From an uncultured Eubacteriales bacterium (GTDB taxonomy: Bacteria > Bacillota > Clostridia > Christensenellales > Borkfalkiaceae), in assembly GCA_905207235.1 (NCBI GenBank), contig CAJLKN010000019.1, positions 1 to 20,419 of the forward strand: 20,419 nt of DNA, in the 5' to 3' direction. The translations under genes and the position numbers were made by a program. The stretch's first letter is position 1; the number at the start of each line of letters is the position of its first letter. The notes below the pieces were generated by a model that had not been told where the DNA came from, did no database searches, and saw only the letters and a list, made by a program, of their open reading frames with translations. This document shows, piece after piece, positions 8,285 to 19,058 of the stretch.

Positions 8285-8488
8285 TTAGCCAACCCCGCCG
8301 TCCATAACGTAATAAGTCCTGTTACTTTTACGCTCCTCTTCACTCTTCCATTTACAACTATCACTCCACAGTGACGTAGAAGGGGTGCGCATATCTCCAC
8401 GGTCATGACAACTAGAACGAACGCGCTCACTTCTAGGCTTAATCGCAACCGTATTATTTACATACCTATTTTTTACCATTTTAACCAC
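8285..8488 (-). CDS. Possible 67-aa basic small protein, first ORF of the SIR2 operon
   Basis: ATG 8488 follows AAAGGGATG with about 10-base spacing and opens a 67-codon frame ending in TAA at 8285-8287. The product is strongly basic and Ser/Arg-rich (IKPRSERVRSS, EEERKSNR) and ends in VMDGGVG. No domain is recognised. It lies about 190 bases downstream of the strong promoter at 8688-8716 and ahead of the leader hairpin. It could be a small antitoxin-like or regulatory product, or not a gene. An overlapping TTG-initiated frame (8251-8448) is less likely because it has no ribosome binding site. Confidence 0.4.
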   Translation of the reverse strand: MVKMVKNRYVNNTVAIKPRSERVRSSCHDRGDMRTPSTSLWSDSCKWKSEEERKSNRTYYVMDGGVG

Positions 8489-8687
8489 ATCCCTTTTTAA
8501 TCAAATATATAAATAATGTATTTTCCCACTTTACATATAAACAAAAAGTAATAAAAATAATCAAAACTAATTATATTATCCGCTATTTATCATTATTATA
8601 TGCAAAGGCAATAAATATTGTTAAATAAACGCACTAAAATTGTTTAAAATAACAATATAAATACATCGTTCTTAAAAAACTTAATCT

Positions 8688-8716
8688 ATTTTAACATATA
8701 AGCAACACCTTGTCAA
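8688..8716 (-). promoter_or_regulatory. Sigma-A-like promoter of the HExxH-SIR2 operon
   Basis: TTGACA (8716-8711), a 17-base spacer and TAAAAT (8693-8688) on the minus strand give a near-consensus promoter. Transcription would start near 8681 and run through the small ORF into the HExxH and SIR2 genes. The 8489-8788 spacer is otherwise AT-rich. No strong terminator separates hsdR from this promoter, so some read-through from hsdR is possible. Confidence 0.75.
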
Positions 8717-8788
8717 TCATTTTTTAGAATATTAAAGTTGTGATATAGCTTAAATTACGTAATGCGTTATTACCCTTTCTACACACTA

Positions 8789-11700
8789 TCACCCAATCCC
8801 GAAAAATCTTTCAAAGAAAGATTTGAGCTTTGCCAGTACTGATTGTTTTTTCTTTTCTCTGCCACCACCAAATCTTGAAATGGGAGGCAATATTTTGTCT
8901 ATATCTGTACCCGTAGATTTTATTGCGCCGTCTCTGAAAGAGTTTTCAATAAACTTATGCGTTTCTTCGGATTTCAGATTTTCCTCTGTTATTATCTGAT
9001 TGAGTTGTCTTTCGCGTTCTTTTGCAACATATTCGCGCCACTCTATCATAACATCAGACACTTCGTTAACCCCGTCAATGAAGTTGTCAATCAGTGCCTT
9101 CTTGCTACGGAGTTCGGGACTTGCGTCTATTGCCTTATGGATGGTAATCAGCACTTCCTTATCGTCACAGTGAGAGTCGTGATACTTCTTGACAAGCATC
9201 AATATGTAGTCAATGTTTATCTCGATCTGCTTTATAAGCTCAATCTCAAACACGACATCATCGGTAATGTCTTCCTTTTCACCCTTTTTTCTTCTCGCCT
9301 TCCACTCGTCGCGAATATCCTGATACTTGCTTAAATAATCCTGCAAATCACGCTCCGGAAGGATTTCATTTGACCTGAAGTCGTCGAATGAAGTAAGCAG
9401 ATTTCTCATCCTGAGTATTGCGCCAAACAAAACGATAAACTGTTTTTGCGCCGCTTCGCCTACTATATTTTCCTCTGTAACGGGGAACTTGTCCGTAAGC
9501 TCGGCTATCATATCAGCGTAACCCGGATGATATTCGCCCTTCGCATCTTTATAGCCGTTATAATAGTCTTTAAAACCGCGCATAAGGACTATGCCGCCTG
9601 CCTCTTTATCTCCAAACAGAGCAATTGCATCGTCCGTCCGTTTTTGCAAATTTCTGAAACATACAATATTGCCAAACGTCTTTATGGAATTCAATATACG
9701 ATTGGTACGGGAATATGCCTGAATTAAGCCGTGCATTTTAAGGTTTTTATCCACCCACAGAGTGTTCAGCGTGGTTGCATCAAATCCCGTCAGGAACATA
9801 TTTACGACTATTAAAAGGTCTATGTCCCTGTTCTTCATGCGCAGAGAAACGTCTTTGTAATAGTTAGGGAACTTCTGCGCGGAAGTGTCGTAATTAGTCC
9901 CGAAATATTCGTTATATTCTTTGATTGCACCTTCGAGAAAATCGCGCGAGGACGCATCGAGATCTGCGGTACTGTCTGAATTTTCCTCTTCGAGTATTCC
10001 GTCCTCCTCGCTCTCATTTGCTGCAAAACTGAATATAGTTGCAATCTTTATTGCCTTTTCGGGGTGTTCCTTCATCTGCTTTTGGAACTCTTCATAGTAG
10101 AGCTTTGCCGCCTCCACAGACGATACTGCCAAGATAGAGTTAAAGCCTTTAAGGTGAACTTTATTGCGTATTTCCTGAACGCTCTCACCCTTTGCGCGCG
10201 CCACCTCGCTTACATTTATAAGTTGACGGAATTGATAGGCGTTATCGTTGCGCTTTGTCTTCTGGTCAAAGTGGTCGAGTATATACTCCACCACTTTGCT
10301 TATGCGCTCAGGCGCAAGGTAAGCCTTTTCCCTGTCGATATCCCAGACCTCTTTGTCGTCAATATCAGGCTCTTTGTCCATAGTCTTAATGTAGTCCACA
10401 CGGAAAGGCAATACATTCCTGTCGTTAATCGCATCGACAATGGTATATGTATGAAGTTTATCACCGAATGCCTGCTCTGTCGTGCGCAAAGCAGGATTTT
10501 TTGACACCCCTGCATTGACGGCAAAAATAGGCGTGCCTGTAAAACCAAAAAGGTAATATTGCTTGAAGAACCTTGTTATGGCAATATGCATATCGCCGAA
10601 CTGGCTACGGTGACATTCATCAAAAATAATGACTATCTGCTTGTCCGCGACGGGATGAGTTGAATTCTTCTTTATAAACGTGCTCAGTTTCTGAATTGTA
10701 GTGATAATTATCTTGGCGCTTGGATCTTCAAGCTGCTTTTTAAGAATTGCGGTAGATGTATTGCTGTTAGCCGCTCCCTTTTCAAAACGGTCATATTCCT
10801 TCATCGTCTGATAGTCCAAATCCTTTCTGTCAACGACAAAGAGCACTTTATCTATATAGTCAAGAGAAGTCGCAAGCTGAGCAGTTTTAAAAGAGGTCAG
10901 CGTTTTGCCGCTGCCCGTAGTATGCCAGATATATCCGCCACCCTTTACTGTTCCGTATTGCTTGTAGTTGTGCGCTATTTCAATTTTGTTGAGTATGCGT
11001 TCGGTTGCCGCAATCTGATAGGGGCGCATTACAAGCAACATATTTTCGGCAGTAAAGACACAATACTTAGTAAGCACATTGAGTATGGTATGCCTTGCAA
11101 AGAATGTCTTTGTAAAGTCCATCAAATCGGGGATAATCTTATTGGTTGCGTCCGCCCAGAAGGAAGTAAATTCAAAGCTGTTGCTTGTCTTGCCCTTCTT
11201 TGCCCCTCTTGCCGCATCCTTAATATGATTAAATCTCGTTGTGTTAGAATAATATTTTGTGTTTGTGCCGTTGGAGATTACAAAAATCTGAACATATTCA
11301 AAAATACCGTTCTGCGCCCAGAAACTTTCTCGCTGATAGCGTTCAATCTGATTAAAAGCCTCGCGGATGGGAACGCCGCGCCGCTTTAACTCGATATGTA
11401 CAAGAGGCAAGCCGTTGACAAGTACGGTAACATCATAGCGGTTATCATATTTGCCGTCGTTATTTTCGTACTGATTTATTACCTGCAACTTATTGTTGTG
11501 TATGTTCTTTTTATCAATAAGTTTTATATTCTTGGTTGCGCCGTTATCCCGGTGAAGAACCTGAATATGGTCTTCCTGAATGCGCCTTGTCTTTTCAACT
11601 ATGCCGTCGTTTTTGCCTGCAATACAGCCATTGAAAAACTGTTCCCATTCACTGTCGGAAAAGGTGTAATCGTTGAGTTCTTCCAATTTTTTTCGCAGGT

Positions 11701-11884
11701 TGGGAATAAGCTCCGCCTCTGTCTTGACAGACAGATACTCATATCCTAGTTCTGCGAGCAGATTAATAAATTCACGCTCTAAATCAGCTTCACTCTGATA
11801 GGCTTCCGTTCGCTTTCCCTTGGATATATATTCAGTTAAAACCGTGCTTTCTTCACTCTGCAACACGACGTTATATTGATTCAT
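8789..11884 (-). CDS. hsdR: Type I restriction endonuclease subunit R (HsdR)
   Basis: The 1031-aa motor and nuclease subunit of a type I restriction enzyme; with HsdM and HsdS it translocates and cuts unmethylated DNA. The N-terminal PD-(D/E)xK nuclease shows Asp151 and Glu165-x-Lys167 in HIELKRR. The superfamily 2 translocase follows: Walker A HTTGSGKT at 321-328, DECH at 422-425, FTGTP at 448-452, and the second RecA lobe with FLTGFDA and QAYSRTNR. The C-terminal third is helical, as usual for the HsdM/S-docking part. Length is normal and no catalytic residue is missing. AAGGGA precedes the ATG at 11884, which lies 25 bases after hsdS in the same operon. Its expression may depend on hsdS translation reaching the end of that gene. 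Confidence 0.96.
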   Translation of the reverse strand: MNQYNVVLQSEESTVLTEYISKGKRTEAYQSEADLEREFINLLAELGYEYLSVKTEAELIPNLRKKLEELNDYTFSDSEWEQFFNGCIAGKNDGIVEKTRRIQEDHIQVLHRDNGATKNIKLIDKKNIHNNKLQVINQYENNDGKYDNRYDVTVLVNGLPLVHIELKRRGVPIREAFNQIERYQRESFWAQNGIFEYVQIFVISNGTNTKYYSNTTRFNHIKDAARGAKKGKTSNSFEFTSFWADATNKIIPDLMDFTKTFFARHTILNVLTKYCVFTAENMLLVMRPYQIAATERILNKIEIAHNYKQYGTVKGGGYIWHTTGSGKTLTSFKTAQLATSLDYIDKVLFVVDRKDLDYQTMKEYDRFEKGAANSNTSTAILKKQLEDPSAKIIITTIQKLSTFIKKNSTHPVADKQIVIIFDECHRSQFGDMHIAITRFFKQYYLFGFTGTPIFAVNAGVSKNPALRTTEQAFGDKLHTYTIVDAINDRNVLPFRVDYIKTMDKEPDIDDKEVWDIDREKAYLAPERISKVVEYILDHFDQKTKRNDNAYQFRQLINVSEVARAKGESVQEIRNKVHLKGFNSILAVSSVEAAKLYYEEFQKQMKEHPEKAIKIATIFSFAANESEEDGILEEENSDSTADLDASSRDFLEGAIKEYNEYFGTNYDTSAQKFPNYYKDVSLRMKNRDIDLLIVVNMFLTGFDATTLNTLWVDKNLKMHGLIQAYSRTNRILNSIKTFGNIVCFRNLQKRTDDAIALFGDKEAGGIVLMRGFKDYYNGYKDAKGEYHPGYADMIAELTDKFPVTEENIVGEAAQKQFIVLFGAILRMRNLLTSFDDFRSNEILPERDLQDYLSKYQDIRDEWKARRKKGEKEDITDDVVFEIELIKQIEINIDYILMLVKKYHDSHCDDKEVLITIHKAIDASPELRSKKALIDNFIDGVNEVSDVMIEWREYVAKERERQLNQIITEENLKSEETHKFIENSFRDGAIKSTGTDIDKILPPISRFGGGREKKKQSVLAKLKSFFERFFGIG

Positions 11885-11909
11885 ATTATTTCCCTTAAAA
11901 ATTAAACTT

Positions 11910-13761
<1,852 letters not shown>

Positions 13762-13775
<14 letters not shown>

Positions 13776-14598
13776 TCACCGTCTTCTTTGGCATAATTAA
13801 ATATACATATACACAGAATAACGCACACAGGAATAAATCTTCCATTGTATCTATTGATTCCCCGCTGTATTCGCCAGGAGTCCAGAAGTCGTCAACATCT
13901 AAATCTTTAGGGGCATTCCATTGTGCTAACCACTTTACAACAACAGCACTTATTTCGCAAGCAACAACTTCCTCTGCCGCATAATAATTAAAATCATGCG
14001 CAAACTGCGATATTGGATCAGGACAAATTTCAGGATTTTCTCTATAATCACGCAAAAGATCAGTAAACCGATTTTCTAAATCAAATAAATTAATAGGCAA
14101 CCCCTCATTGTGATATCGAGTTAACCCCCGACTAAAATATTTAGCCCCCTCATAAAAAAATGATGTATGTGAACCTATATAATATTTCTTCTCCGCTTTT
14201 TCAATAGCTTCGACACATTTATAATAAAAATCATTACCTTCACAATCAGGTCTTACAAGTTTCAAATTCATATACTGACAAATTGCATCTTGTATATCCT
14301 GTTCTAACATATTAAACTCCATATACATTTTCCTAGTATATGAAAATGCAGGTTTATATACAGAAGCTATCCAACATAAAGGCAACAAAAATATTTCATG
14401 CTCATCATTATAATACTTCATAATGAATGTATCTCTTTGAGCTTTAATATATTGCATTCGACGCCTTTTTTCTTCAGTATCTTGGCGCTTAGCAAGCTCC
14501 TCCATTCTCTTACTCTGCCTATATTGCACGATTGCTATAACAATTGCAGCCGCTAAACTAGCAAGTGAACTTATGATTGCAACAATAGTTTCCATCAT
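13762..14598 (-). CDS. Unknown membrane-anchored protein inside the hsd operon
   Basis: A 278-aa protein of no family I recognise. Residues about 4-25 form a clear N-terminal membrane segment (IVAIISSLASLAAAIVIAIV), followed by a charged, probably coiled-coil stretch (27-50). About 200 residues of mixed, aromatic-rich sequence then face the cytoplasm. A second short hydrophobic stretch near the end (about 257-268, LFLCALFCVYVYL) may dip into the membrane. No catalytic motif is evident. It starts two bases after the hsdM stop and overlaps the hsdS start by 14 bases, so it is translationally coupled to both. This tight placement argues for a role tied to the type I enzyme, such as locating it at the membrane, or for a separate defence protein carried within the operon. 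Confidence 0.85.
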
Positions 14599-14600
14599 TT

Positions 14601-16175
14601 TTATCCCTCAATCTCCCTGATAATTCTGTCAATTTCCTCTCTTAAAACCTGCTCACGAGCAACTATTTCAGCAATATCCGCATTGAGCTTTTTAATATCC
14701 ACCTTTTCACGAGTATCTTTCTGCTCCACATACGTTGAAACAGAAAGGTTATAGTTATGCTCCTCGTCGCCTACAATATCATTGGAAACAACTCTTGCAA
14801 AATATTCAACATCTTTGCGGTCAACAAAGGTCTTTACTATCTTTTCAATATTTTCGTCTGTAAGCTTATTGTTGTTTGTTACCTTAATGAATTCATTACT
14901 TGCATCTATAAACAACACATCGTTAGACTTCTTGGACTTTTTAAGCACCATTATACAGGTAGAAATGGCCGCACCAAAGAACAGGTTTGCAGGAAGCTGA
15001 ATAATACAGTCGATATAGTTGTTGTCTATAAGATATTTCCTTATCTTCTGCTCCGCTCCGCCGCGATACATTATGCCGGGGAAACAAACTATTGCCGCAG
15101 TACCATTATTTGCAAGCCAAGACAGCGAATGCATGATAAACGCGAAATCTGCCTTGGACTTGGGCGCAAGAATGCCAGCAGGCGAATATCTGACATCATT
15201 TATCAATAGGGGATTATCACTTCCCGCCCAAGGAATTGAATAGGGCGGATTGGAGACTATGACTTCGAACGGCTCGTCATCCCAATGCGCAGGCTCGGTT
15301 AATGTGTCGCCATGCGCTATGTCGAACTTGTCGGGACCGATATCATGCAAAAACATATTTATACGGCAGAGATTATAAGTGGTAATATTTATTTCCTGAC
15401 CGTAAAAGCCAAGTCTGATATTGTCCTTACCCAAAATTTTAGCAGCTTTAAGCAGCAGTGAGCCAGAACCGCACGCCGGGTCATATACTTTATTTACCTC
15501 AGTCTTTCCAACGGTTGCAAGTCGGGTTAAAAGCTCTGAAACTTCCTGAGGAGTGAAGAACTCTCCGCCCTTCTTACCCGCATTGGAAGCGTACATACTC
15601 ATCAGATATTCATAGGCATCGCCAAAGGCATCTATCGTGTTATCCTGATATTTGCCAAGTTTCATTTCTGCAACGGTATCCAACAGTTTTACAAGCTTTT
15701 CGTTGCGCTTAGCAACTGTTGCACCGAGCTTGTTAGAGTTAACGTCAAAGTCATCAAACAATCCTTTGAAATCGTCCTCGCTTTCACTCCCCTGCGCAGA
15801 TGTCTCAATATTGCTAAACACTTTTTCAAGCGTTTCATTTAACGCCTCGTCATTAGCCGCCTTTGCCCTTATATTGCAGAACAATTCGGAGGGCAGAATA
15901 AAAAAGCCCTTTTCCTGAACCAAATCTTCACGAGCTTGTTCTGCCTCCTCGTCAGAAAGCTTTGCATAGTCGAAAGTCGTGTTTCCTGCCGCATGTTCGC
16001 CGTTGTTTATGTATTCAGCTATATTTTCGGATATATATCTGTAAAACATAGTGCCAAGTACGTACTGTTTAAAGTCCCAAGCATCGACGCCGCCTGCATG
16101 AACGAGGTCTGTAGCCGCATTCCATAACATTTTGTGAAGCTCTGCTCTCTCTTGCTCTTTTCTGTTGTCTGCCAT
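14601..16175 (-). CDS. hsdM: Type I DNA methyltransferase subunit M (HsdM)
   Basis: A 524-aa N6-adenine methyltransferase subunit that uses S-adenosylmethionine and modifies the site chosen by HsdS. The N-terminal helical domain (about 10-165) is followed by GGEFFTPQEVSELL (203-216), motif I DPACGSGSLL (232-241) and the catalytic motif IV NPPYS (309-313). The C-terminal part (IIQLPANLFFGAAISTCIM) is also typical. Length is normal. AAGGA lies before ATG 16175. It is the first gene of the operon hsdM - membrane protein - hsdS - hsdR and has its own strong promoter 44 bases upstream. Confidence 0.97.
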   Translation of the reverse strand: MADNRKEQERAELHKMLWNAATDLVHAGGVDAWDFKQYVLGTMFYRYISENIAEYINNGEHAAGNTTFDYAKLSDEEAEQAREDLVQEKGFFILPSELFCNIRAKAANDEALNETLEKVFSNIETSAQGSESEDDFKGLFDDFDVNSNKLGATVAKRNEKLVKLLDTVAEMKLGKYQDNTIDAFGDAYEYLMSMYASNAGKKGGEFFTPQEVSELLTRLATVGKTEVNKVYDPACGSGSLLLKAAKILGKDNIRLGFYGQEINITTYNLCRINMFLHDIGPDKFDIAHGDTLTEPAHWDDEPFEVIVSNPPYSIPWAGSDNPLLINDVRYSPAGILAPKSKADFAFIMHSLSWLANNGTAAIVCFPGIMYRGGAEQKIRKYLIDNNYIDCIIQLPANLFFGAAISTCIMVLKKSKKSNDVLFIDASNEFIKVTNNNKLTDENIEKIVKTFVDRKDVEYFARVVSNDIVGDEEHNYNLSVSTYVEQKDTREKVDIKKLNADIAEIVAREQVLREEIDRIIREIEG

Positions 16176-16225
16176 ATCTCGAATTCCTTAAATTTTATCC
16201 GTTTTTTAACAATAAATTATTTTTG

Positions 16226-16254
16226 ATTATACCATAATTTAAGCTCGTTTTCAA
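16226..16254 (-). promoter_or_regulatory. Promoter of the type I restriction-modification operon
   Basis: TTGAAA (16254-16249), a 17-base spacer and a perfect TATAAT (16231-16226) on the minus strand. Transcription would start near 16219, giving a leader of about 44 bases before hsdM. No other promoter was seen inside the operon, which is read as one transcript. Confidence 0.8.
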
Positions 16255-16293
16255 GAACGACACCTAAAAAATGATAAATAACTACATATTTAA

Positions 16294-16845
16294 TCAAAGT
16301 TTTATATACTTGTCTATAGGTTGACCGAGAAGGCGCATTATTGTAAGTTCGTCCACGGCATCGAGAAGGGCGTTGTGAGTTTCGCAGTAACTGTAATCTT
16401 CCGATAGAATTCGCAGCATTGACTGAACTCCATAGCCGGATTTTAATCGCCCCGTCCTGCAAAGCGACGCACCGTGCGGTATCATCGGGTTGTACTGCAC
16501 ATAAGCCGCAAGTCGCATTATGTCGTACCATTCAAGTCCGCCAAGTTCGGGCAAATGCCCCTTGTCAAACAGCGCGTTATATGCGAATAGTTGCGTGATA
16601 TTATGGCACGAACAGGTATTTACAAGGTCAGCCATTGCCTCCTCGCGAGAGCAGATTATTGGCTTGCCTGCACGCTTATGTTCGAGCGCGGAAGAATACA
16701 TTCCCCCTGCCATATATTCAGGGTTGAGTATGTAATATTTGGTTTCTATCGGGCGCATATCGTAGGCGTCGGCTATTACCGCACCTATTGACATAACTTT
16801 ATCGCTCCACGTCGTTTCGGTATCGATTACCACAAATTTATCCAT
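16294..16845 (-). CDS. DEDDh 3'-5' exonuclease (DnaQ/RNase T-like)
   Basis: A 183-aa single-domain exonuclease of the DnaQ fold, acting on nucleic acid 3' ends with two metal ions. All four acidic residues and the His are visible: Asp8 and Glu10 in VIDTET, Asp95 in YNALFDKG, His158 and Asp163 in THNALLDAVDE. Spacing from motif I to III is normal. There is no polymerase or helicase fusion. CAGGAG lies 6 bases before ATG 16845. It has its own promoter and sits alone between the XRE-ImmA gene and the hsd operon. Such stand-alone nucleases are housekeeping genes in some Clostridia and occur in defence islands too; the substrate cannot be told. Confidence 0.92.
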   Translation of the reverse strand: MDKFVVIDTETTWSDKVMSIGAVIADAYDMRPIETKYYILNPEYMAGGMYSSALEHKRAGKPIICSREEAMADLVNTCSCHNITQLFAYNALFDKGHLPELGGLEWYDIMRLAAYVQYNPMIPHGASLCRTGRLKSGYGVQSMLRILSEDYSYCETHNALLDAVDELTIMRLLGQPIDKYIKL

Positions 16846-16870
16846 TGTTTTCTCCTGCGTTTACCTCTAT

Positions 16871-16899
16871 ATGATAACGTATTTTTGCTAAATTTACAA
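16871..16899 (-). promoter_or_regulatory. Promoter of the exonuclease gene
   Basis: TTGTAA (16899-16894), a 17-base spacer and TATCAT (16876-16871) on the minus strand, about 25 bases before the exonuclease ATG. Confidence 0.6.
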
Positions 16900-16914
16900 G
16901 AAGATACAGCACGA

Positions 16915-16947
16915 AAGAGGCGGAGCTTACTGTTGGCTCCGCCTCTT
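16915..16947. terminator. GC-rich hairpin, probable terminator
   Basis: AAGAGGCGGAGC (16915-16926) pairs with GCTCCGCCTCTT (16936-16947): 12 bp with a 9-base loop. Only short T-runs follow on either strand. It lies between the 3' end of the XRE-ImmA gene and the exonuclease promoter, where it would end the regulator transcript. Confidence 0.6.
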
Positions 16948-17055
16948 CTGTCTACTATATTAAACTCTGGTTATGTCGGAAAGTTTGCCGTTCGTAATCT
17001 TGAGAAAAATAATAAGTTAAACATATAAGATTGTTATAAATTAAAAAATTAATAA

Positions 17056-18228
17056 TTATTCAGATCTTTTAAATTTAATTACTAATGGTTCTTTAGTTGA
17101 TTTATATTTGTCAAAATACCCTTCTTCTAAAGGTAACAATTCGCAAATCATATCTTCATTAATAGCTATTCCTCTATTAGCCATCTCCTCTTTCATGCTG
17201 TCCAAAGTTAGTATATTATTTTCAAACAACATACTAAAACTAAGATTAAACAGCTGAGGCCTTTCTATCGGAATCAAATTATCAAACGGCTCAATTTTTT
17301 CACCAGGTGCGTTATCTCTAGCCATACGGTAATTATATTTCTTTAATAGAGAAATATATTGTTCATAAGTAATTAAAGAAAGTTCATGCGCCCTAAATAT
17401 CATTGATTTTATTGACGCATGCCATTTTCTTTTTAAGTTCAAATAACAATCATAATCATTGGGATGAGTAAGATCTTTTTCAAATGATGTTTTCGGCAAT
17501 AAAAAGCATGAAGCAAACATATTTGCTTGAGTCTCTAACTCTGCCTTCTCTACATTATCCATCTCGTCCATTGGTAATTTTGAGTGTAAAATTATATGAC
17601 CAAGCTCATGCGCAGCAGAAAAATTACGTCTCGGCATACTCTTTTTTTCACTCTCAAGCATCACGCAATATCGCTGAATATTTTCGCAACAATCGATTTG
17701 TGTAAATGCATCAACCTTAGTGGATGAGCTATTAATAACTGATACTATTATTCCATGCTCTTCTAATAAGCCTATTACATTCCAAATAGGAGCTTCGCCC
17801 AAATCCCAACATCTTCGAACTTGCTGCGCCAGCTCTTCCATAGAATTAAGATCCACATCATCAGGCACAGAAATGCTTTGTAAATCAAATTTGGGGAAAT
17901 CTAATTTTTCAGATAGATAATCATAGATGCGAGTCACTAATTTTGTTTTTTCTATATAAGAATTTCTCTCCAATGCTGAAGCCGATGATAAAGCTCTAAA
18001 AAAAGTGTGAGTGACTTGCATTGGCTCTACACTATCAACTGTGAAAAACTGGATAGGAAAATTAAGGCTTTGACAAATCTTAATTAACGTTTCTCCTTTG
18101 GGATCAGAAACATTAGATTCGAATTGGGAAATTGACTGCTTCGATACATCAATTTCCTTTGCAAGTTGAGTTATTTTCTTGTTTCTTATTTGACGAGCAA
18201 TTCGAAGTTTATCACCGATTATTTTCAT
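17056..18228 (-). CDS. XRE-type regulator fused to ImmA/IrrE metallopeptidase
   Basis: A 390-aa two-domain protein. Residues about 5-60 are a XRE/Cro-type helix-turn-helix (TQLAKEIDVSKQSISQFESN). Residues about 145-260 are an ImmA/IrrE peptidase with HELGH at 207-211 and the third zinc ligand Glu232 in ETQANMFASCFLLP. Proteins of this build bind DNA and cleave a repressor or antitoxin partner, for example in ICEBs1 (ImmA-ImmR) and Deinococcus IrrE-DdrO. The C-terminal 130 residues are helical and unassigned. GGAGG lies 8 bases before ATG 18228. It is the second gene of a bicistron with the 234-aa protein, 51 bases apart. As the HTH and peptidase are on one chain, the target may be the co-encoded protein or the operon's own control. 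Confidence 0.93.
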   Translation of the reverse strand: MKIIGDKLRIARQIRNKKITQLAKEIDVSKQSISQFESNVSDPKGETLIKICQSLNFPIQFFTVDSVEPMQVTHTFFRALSSASALERNSYIEKTKLVTRIYDYLSEKLDFPKFDLQSISVPDDVDLNSMEELAQQVRRCWDLGEAPIWNVIGLLEEHGIIVSVINSSSTKVDAFTQIDCCENIQRYCVMLESEKKSMPRRNFSAAHELGHIILHSKLPMDEMDNVEKAELETQANMFASCFLLPKTSFEKDLTHPNDYDCYLNLKRKWHASIKSMIFRAHELSLITYEQYISLLKKYNYRMARDNAPGEKIEPFDNLIPIERPQLFNLSFSMLFENNILTLDSMKEEMANRGIAINEDMICELLPLEEGYFDKYKSTKEPLVIKFKRSE

Positions 18229-18279
18229 ATTTCATACCTCCAGACCTCTATGAATAATCTGAATGATAACTATTCAAAT

Positions 18280-18984
18280 TTAATTCTTTTTTATTAAAAT
18301 TTCAGGTTTTATACTGATGGTCAGTCCTTTTCTCTGTCTTCTTTCACCAAAAACATCATATTCCGGACTACTATTATCAATACCTTCAAGCTCATCGAGT
18401 TCTGCTATAATATATTTGTTCAGATTTTCGTGTAAAACAGAATAATAATTTACAGATCGAGCCTCCTCATAAACGGAACATAGCTGAAACCTTTTATGGT
18501 TTATATCATAAGCGATAAAAATGTGAGACTCTGGACTTATTTCATTTATAGCTTTTAAAATTTTATCAAGGATAACTTTCCTGTCTTCTTCAATGTCCGC
18601 TTGTTCAAACATACCTATTTGACAAGGCTCCTCAAAGTTATTCTTATTGAACAAAACAAGAGCATCCCCATAATGAACCTTAGATACATGTCTCCTATTT
18701 TCTAAATTCTTCAGATTTGATTGACTAATGAAACTAATTAATGCTCCTGATTCTTTATCATACAACAAAACCATAGAAAAAGGACCTCTTTGAAACGAAT
18801 AGACATCAAACAAATTATCTAATTTTCGCATTTCCGCAAAAATATAATTAAGTGCCATTAGTCCTATTCCGTTTCTATCTATAAGACCCTCCTGCTCAAT
18901 TCTTATTTTATTTCTTAATAGCCCTTTCTGAATACTATTAACTATAGCCGCCTTTTTAACCTCTGAAATATTGCAAAGTGGCAT
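18280..18984 (-). CDS. Unknown protein (DUF5986-like?) paired with the XRE-ImmA regulator
   Basis: A 234-aa soluble, charged protein, cytoplasmic, without a catalytic motif I can identify. Recognisable stretches are RNGIGLMALNYIFAEMRKLD (39-58), a beta-rich centre (GPFSMVLLYDKESGALISFIS), then a helical segment and a second beta stretch (SHIFIAYDINHKRFQLCSVY). It recalls the small DUF5986-type proteins seen next to ImmA/IrrE genes, but I am not sure of the name. GGAGGG lies 6 bases before ATG 18984, and two near-consensus promoters stand upstream. Co-transcription with an XRE-ImmA protein suggests a toxin-antitoxin-like or phage-sensing pair in which this is effector or substrate; that is inference. 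Confidence 0.8.
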   Translation of the reverse strand: MPLCNISEVKKAAIVNSIQKGLLRNKIRIEQEGLIDRNGIGLMALNYIFAEMRKLDNLFDVYSFQRGPFSMVLLYDKESGALISFISQSNLKNLENRRHVSKVHYGDALVLFNKNNFEEPCQIGMFEQADIEEDRKVILDKILKAINEISPESHIFIAYDINHKRFQLCSVYEEARSVNYYSVLHENLNKYIIAELDELEGIDNSSPEYDVFGERRQRKGLTISIKPEILIKKN

Positions 18985-19015
18985 AATACCCTCCTAGCAT
19001 ATTAGTTATATCATC

Positions 19016-19044
19016 ATTTTATTCCAAAAAATTTGAAATGTCAA
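19016..19044 (-). promoter_or_regulatory. Proximal promoter of the 234-aa/XRE-ImmA operon
   Basis: TTGACA (19044-19039), 17-base spacer, TAAAAT (19021-19016) on the minus strand, about 30 bases before the gene start. Confidence 0.75.
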
Positions 19045-19058
19045 GCATTTTTATTTAC

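Noticed and set aside
8251..8448. Hydrophobic 65-aa minus strand ORF overlapping the 67-aa ORF
   Set aside because: It would need a TTG start without a ribosome binding site; the other frame has ATG and a GGGA run.
10064..11749. Several + strand ORFs of 117-155 aa opposite hsdR
   Set aside because: They lie wholly inside hsdR on the other strand and show no ribosome binding site or known motif.
14757..15209. 150-aa + strand ORF opposite hsdM
   Set aside because: Antisense shadow of a clear methyltransferase gene, with no domain and biased composition.
16935..16947. TGGCTCCGC match to the tRNA fragment, considered as the other attachment end
   Set aside because: Only 9 bases match, and they are explained by the arm of a 12-bp hairpin; no tRNA follows.
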